A DNA stretch of 64,000 nt. Source: Hormiphora californensis (lineage: Eukaryota; Ctenophora; Tentaculata; Cydippida; Pleurobrachiidae). Below, piece after piece: positions 59,863-64,000 of this stretch. Under the pieces are notes generated by a model. It was not told the DNA's origin. It saw only the letters and a list, made by a program, of their open reading frames with translations, and ran no database searches. Where the stretch lies: assembly GCA_020137815.1 (NCBI GenBank), contig CM035350.1:9006265-9070264 (forward strand), written 5' to 3'. Position numbers and translations under genes: made by a program. Numbering within the stretch: position 1 is the first letter of the stretch; each line of letters begins with the position of its first letter.

Positions 59863-62800
59863 GAACACGCGGAAGTTCGGACTGTGTATTTATTGAGAGA
59901 CTATGTGAATTATTGCTCCATTTTTTGTCAGAATCATATTTTTTGTTTGTGGTTGAAGCGGGTGTGTGTGTGTGTGCGTAGATCGAATAAAAGAAAACAA
60001 GCCTATACTTTAGTTTCGCCTTCCTTAATTACTCCCCTAGTTTGTGTTTCGCCTAGCTTAGCAGGGTGTCGACTAACTCATGTCATAACAGAAGTTATCT
60101 ATTTAGATATGACATGTCATAATATGTATCTGTGTTTGTTAGTCCTAGGTGTGAGAATTGCCCCCAAAATATGTAGGTTATGTTCGTGAGATGATGTGTA
60201 TTTTTGTTTTCTCCTAAACTGATCTGTACAAAGTGATTTACAATTGTGATTCTTCATTCTCTTTTCGCACAATGTCCCCCAGTTGTGCACAATCGGTATT
60301 TGACGAGTTTTAATTCTCTCCTTGAACTGCATGCTAGTATGTGTACTAGTATCTCTAAAATTCCGTTGTGTGTAGCTGGTTTCAACAGCTCAGTCAACTA
60401 CCAATATCTCAATCACCGTGTTTCTGTGGCGGTTTGTTGAGTAACTCAACAAGTGGCGGATGTAGTCCTTGTTTCTCTATTTGTCACATCTGTGTGTTAT
60501 TATTGTCCTATAATAATGTGCTCGAACTGATAAGAGTGTGCCGTGTTATACCCCCCTCCGTTATAACTGATGTCATGCATAATATTCTCATATTACGAAT
60601 ATATCATTGGGAACTAGTCGAGTCGAGAGAGGGAGATTAAAAATGTGAGTAACAGAGTAAGGGTAAGTAGCAAAAACGGAGAAAGGTACGGACCAATTTC
60701 AATGTTGGAGAAAGAAGAGAGGAATTTAGAAAGTGGAAGCCCGGCCGCAGAATATAGATCTGGCCTCTGCTAAAAGTTAGTTCTCATCGGAATTCGTACT
60801 GGCATAATAAATGATTATCAATTTTCCGGTCGATTCCCGTCCGATAATTCAGTAATGTAGCTAAGAGACAGTAATCCTCTGGGAAGAGATTGAGATAGAT
60901 TGATATATATGTCTATCTGTACAGACTCTAATAATAAAGAGATATCAAGATATTTAGCTGCTGGAATCTTGATGAAAGGTCTGGCAAAGAAATTGTGAAA
61001 GGGAGAGCATGTTCTTTTGAGAGAGGCTTGAAAAACTAGGATAGCGAGAGAGAGCGCTCAGAGTCCTTTACACTAAAGTGTAGATAGCTGCAGCACACAG
61101 ACAGTCCATAATCTCTGCTTGTTTGTCTGATGCACTAATGTACCGTTAGGTCTCTACTTTAGTAGGCAACTCAATTTAAGATTAAACTTTAATCTTAATT
61201 AAACTTTAATCTTAATTTGAGTTGCCTAATAGCAATGCAACCCATTTAGAGTTATCTGCATTCTGCTCAATTAGTTTATTCGGTCCATCCTGAAACATGT
61301 CCACATGCTCCTAGATGGGCGGTGTAAACCCATTGATTTCTGTTTGTAGCTGAATGTTTGGGGTGTTATTCTGGATAATCTTAATGCTGTTTTGCTCTCA
61401 CTTGGATAATTCTGTATAAATTATATCGATCCAGCATAGCAAAAATAGCTGACCTACTCTCCTGGCAGACTGCCCGCTACTGTTTCTTCATTGCTATCAT
61501 TTTGTAGCAGATCCTTCCTCGTTTAGTTATCTCTTCTTTCTAATTCCTTCCTCTCTGCTTTCCGTCACGTTTGCACACGACTATAAGTGAGCTACTTATG
61601 CATTTAAATAACACTTGCAATTAAACTTATCATTAATGAAACACGCTGTACAATGTTCTCTCTCTCTCCTTCTCAGTTCTCACTGTGTCCATCCAATTTC
61701 CCTGTTGTATGGCAGGACCATGATAGTGTGATAATCTCTCGTGTCACGAAACTGATATTGATAATGATATCACTTATAGGATTCATTTTACGATAAAAGT
61801 AATTAGTGAAGTTCCTCCACGCGGCATCCGGAAATCCTGATTTTACTGATACAGCTAGGAACTTTGTTGTTGTTATTATGGAAGGTTGGGAGTCGTATTG
61901 GCCATTGTCCCAACTCGGGACAATGCTTGTAGACAGTAACAGCTGCCAATGCTCGACAGCAGTAATGGTAATGGTAATGAAGTCACGAAAACAATCTAGT
62001 TTGTTGTCTGCCGTTTGTAACACTTTTCTATCTTCCGTTTCCGCATTCAAACTGGCCTCGTTTGTAAGGCAAGGCCTCGTGACGTTTTGTCACCACGTTC
62101 GCACAGTGTGTAGTACTGTTGTGGGACATGGTACATAAACAAGCTGTGTGTTATAATTCTACCAGCAGTTTATTTCATGTTTTTGCATTTTTCCTGGCAC
62201 TATGCCGTTAAGTTTTAACTCGCCCTATCCCTGCCCCTAATTAATATTCTAACCTACCCTGCCCCTAATTAATATTCGATTCGGTAATTATCCCTGACGT
62301 AGTACCACACACAACTACCGACTAGACTCTTGTTTACAGAGGTGGGGGAATTAGGGAAACCTCCGGTTCTCCCCCTCCTCCCACAGTACAGTACCTTTAG
62401 TCACACCACCAGGCCATGTTATTAACGAATTATTTATTATCCGTGTCCGTATATTCTTTAGACGGGGGGTTTGGAATGTGTGGTCATGCCAACTAGACAG
62501 ACAGCGTAATTACATAGTTTTACTAAATGCACCGCCACCAAGGTACCGAGAAACTGAGCTTCCTGTTCATTTGACAAGTAAATAATAGGGATGGTATAAT
62601 TTGCGATACTCCGCATCTATCCATTCAGATTTTCTGCAATTGAATCAGAATCAAGTCTCATAACAGTCTATAATATTAAATATTTCTTTAGACAATCCTT
62701 TCCAATGATTAGTTTACATATATAATAAATTTTCTAATCGTTCACATATTTTATTGCGATCATATCAACGGTAGATCATTCGCATTTAATGATTAACGGA

Positions 62801-63583
62801 CAGCCCTCGACGGTCTCCATCCAGCATTCATTCAACTAACAACATAGCTCAGAGTCCTGAATCTCTTATATAATAGAGTTGTTGCAGAATATACCGCACG
62901 AGCTAGTTGCATAAAATAATAAAGTTGTTGAATGTCACTATTCCCCCTTCTTCTGTGCTCTTTGCGGGCTGCAGCAGTCTTACTTAACAGCATTACTGGA
63001 CAGATCTCTCTCCCTCTCCCCCTCTCTTTCACTGATCACTATCGCACATTCTAGTTGTTCAAGCTAGTGCAGCAGCTTTAGTGGTCCTGACCCCTCTCCC
63101 ACATAATCTGCAGAAATTCCATGAAAACATATTTTGCTTGACTCTGTATCACCAACTATGTTGCTCCTTCGTTCCGACACGCCTATAAATTGTAAAACCT
63201 CTCTCTTTATCTCATTATTATGCCCATTACTGCGTTTCCTACCACTGTGGCCTAATTCTCACAGTTGTATATGCTGACGTGTTTGATTTGCAATGTAATT
63301 GACACGAAACTGACCGCAGTGACAGAACGTACTGGTCGATGGCCTCATAGCATATGTCAAACAGTACATAGTTGAACGAGGGAGGGTGGTGAAAATAATT
63401 GTCTATAATAGTGATAGGTTAATTTATCGGTAAGCATTTTACGATCCTTCATTCAAGATTGAAATATTCTAGTTTCAGCCTGAAAATCCCCTTTAATTTG
63501 CACCTTTGCAGTTTACCAATACCAGCATACCGATATATAATTCATATTATAAACCCTGTGTTTTTTGTTTCCCAGGTCTTCGG
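59863..63583. other. Gene-free spacer
   Basis: AT-rich unique sequence. Small items seen are a (TG)n run at about 59961-59977, a 68-bp hairpin at 61162-61229, and a doubled CCCTGCCCCTAATTAATATTC phrase at about 62227-62278. ORFs of 90-125 codons at 60368, 61673 (minus) and 61806 have no recognisable motif, and the latter two overlap each other antisense. Confidence 0.6.
61162..61229. repeat. AT-rich hairpin
   Basis: TAGGCAACTCAATTTAAG at the left pairs with TTAATTTGAGTTGCCTA at the right. The interior TTAAACTTTAATC is repeated, giving an almost complete 68-bp palindrome. It may be a minimal MITE remnant. Confidence 0.75.
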
Positions 63584-63938
63584 ATGAAGACACTATTGTT
63601 AGTGGTTTTAGTAGCGATCCTAAAACCAGCAAAGTCGTACACTGGATTTGTAACTGCCAGAAACAACCTCCGTCCTAACGGCTTCTGGGGCTATCAGGTA
63701 GATTTGATCGTGTAAATCTGTTAGCAGTTAACTTTTAGTCTGCTACATGTCAAACAGTGTCAGACTGTGTGTCAGGTGAACAATGACCACTGAATCATAC
63801 TAGTGGTTAGTAATAGCTCAGTATTTACCATGATCTCCCCTCTCTCCAGAACGGAGTTGCAGACTGCAATTTTGCGAATAGCGGCTGGTCTGAATGGTAC
63901 CCCCGAACATGTAGCTCCTGTTCTCAGACTAGGTTCAG
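63584..63938 (+). CDS. Secreted thrombospondin type-1 repeat protein, 5' end only
   Basis: Two exons are in the window: 63584-63697 and 63850-63938, ending with a donor GTAAGA, so the gene continues beyond the window. The signal peptide is MKTLLLVVLVAILKPAKSY. The second exon reads NGVADCNFANSGWSEWYPRT then CSSCSQTRFR, the W..W...C..C..(T/S)R opening of a TSP1 repeat. It is probably extracellular. A CCCAG acceptor lies nine bases before the ATG, so a 5' UTR exon upstream is likely. Confidence 0.72.
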
Positions 63939-64000
63939 GTAAGAACACACGTCTCTTAAAGTTAAACTAGATTCACAAAAAACTCTTTCGAAACTGGGCC

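Noticed and set aside
61673-62138. Overlapping antisense ORFs of 125 and 110 residues
   Set aside because: No motif, no splice partners, and the two overlap each other; chance ORFs are more likely.

Overview
This window looks like nuclear DNA of an animal. Every recognisable gene has short GT-AG introns. The set includes a receptor tyrosine kinase, a rhodopsin-like GPCR, a Ly6-like GPI protein, the ciliary protein MKS1, TM2D2, GORAB, condensin-II NCAPG2, WDR54, and the histone acetyltransferase KAT8 with an MSL1-like scaffold. Compact genes, an unusual receptor-kinase ectodomain and an acyl-ACP-thioesterase-like gene suggest an early-branching animal, perhaps a sponge. That placement is inference. 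Very long (GA)n/(CT)n tracts and palindromic MITE-like elements fill introns and spacers.

Layout. 1-4.2 kb: repeats only. 4.2-5.5 kb: partial GPCR (-). 7.5-24.3 kb: a 27-exon receptor tyrosine kinase (+) with signal peptide, N-terminal Cys-containing region, two pentraxin/LamG-type domains, a sushi domain, an LDLa module, one TM helix and a full kinase. Its introns hold most of the microsatellites, and one exon carries an in-frame MITE. 25.1-25.8 kb: intronless two-TM orphan (+). 26-27.5 kb: palindromic elements. 28.1-48.6 kb: six closely spaced minus-strand genes, in transcription order NCAPG2, MSL1-like, TM2D2, KAT8, GORAB, hotdog thioesterase. 49.4-53.5 kb: MKS1 (+), divergent from NCAPG2, with a small minus-strand gene in an intron. 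53.9-59.9 kb: WDR54 (+), whose 3.6-kb intron holds a GT31 glycosyltransferase gene and a Ly6-like gene (both -) and a 1.2-kb inverted-repeat element. 59.9-63.6 kb: no gene seen. 63.6-64 kb: start of a secreted TSP1-type protein (+), cut by the window end.

Functional links. KAT8 (MOF) and an MSL1-like PEHE protein, enzyme and scaffold of the MSL H4K16 acetyltransferase complex, are separated only by TM2D2. Several genes carry a single frameshift or stop (kinase receptor, thioesterase, NCAPG2, GT31). The MSL1-like coiled coil carries about eight apparent frame changes in 0.7 kb, so local assembly error, polymorphism or decay must be considered. Exon phases were tracked by eye. The receptor-kinase model closes in frame over 27 exons (about 1,245 residues) when one base is dropped in one exon.
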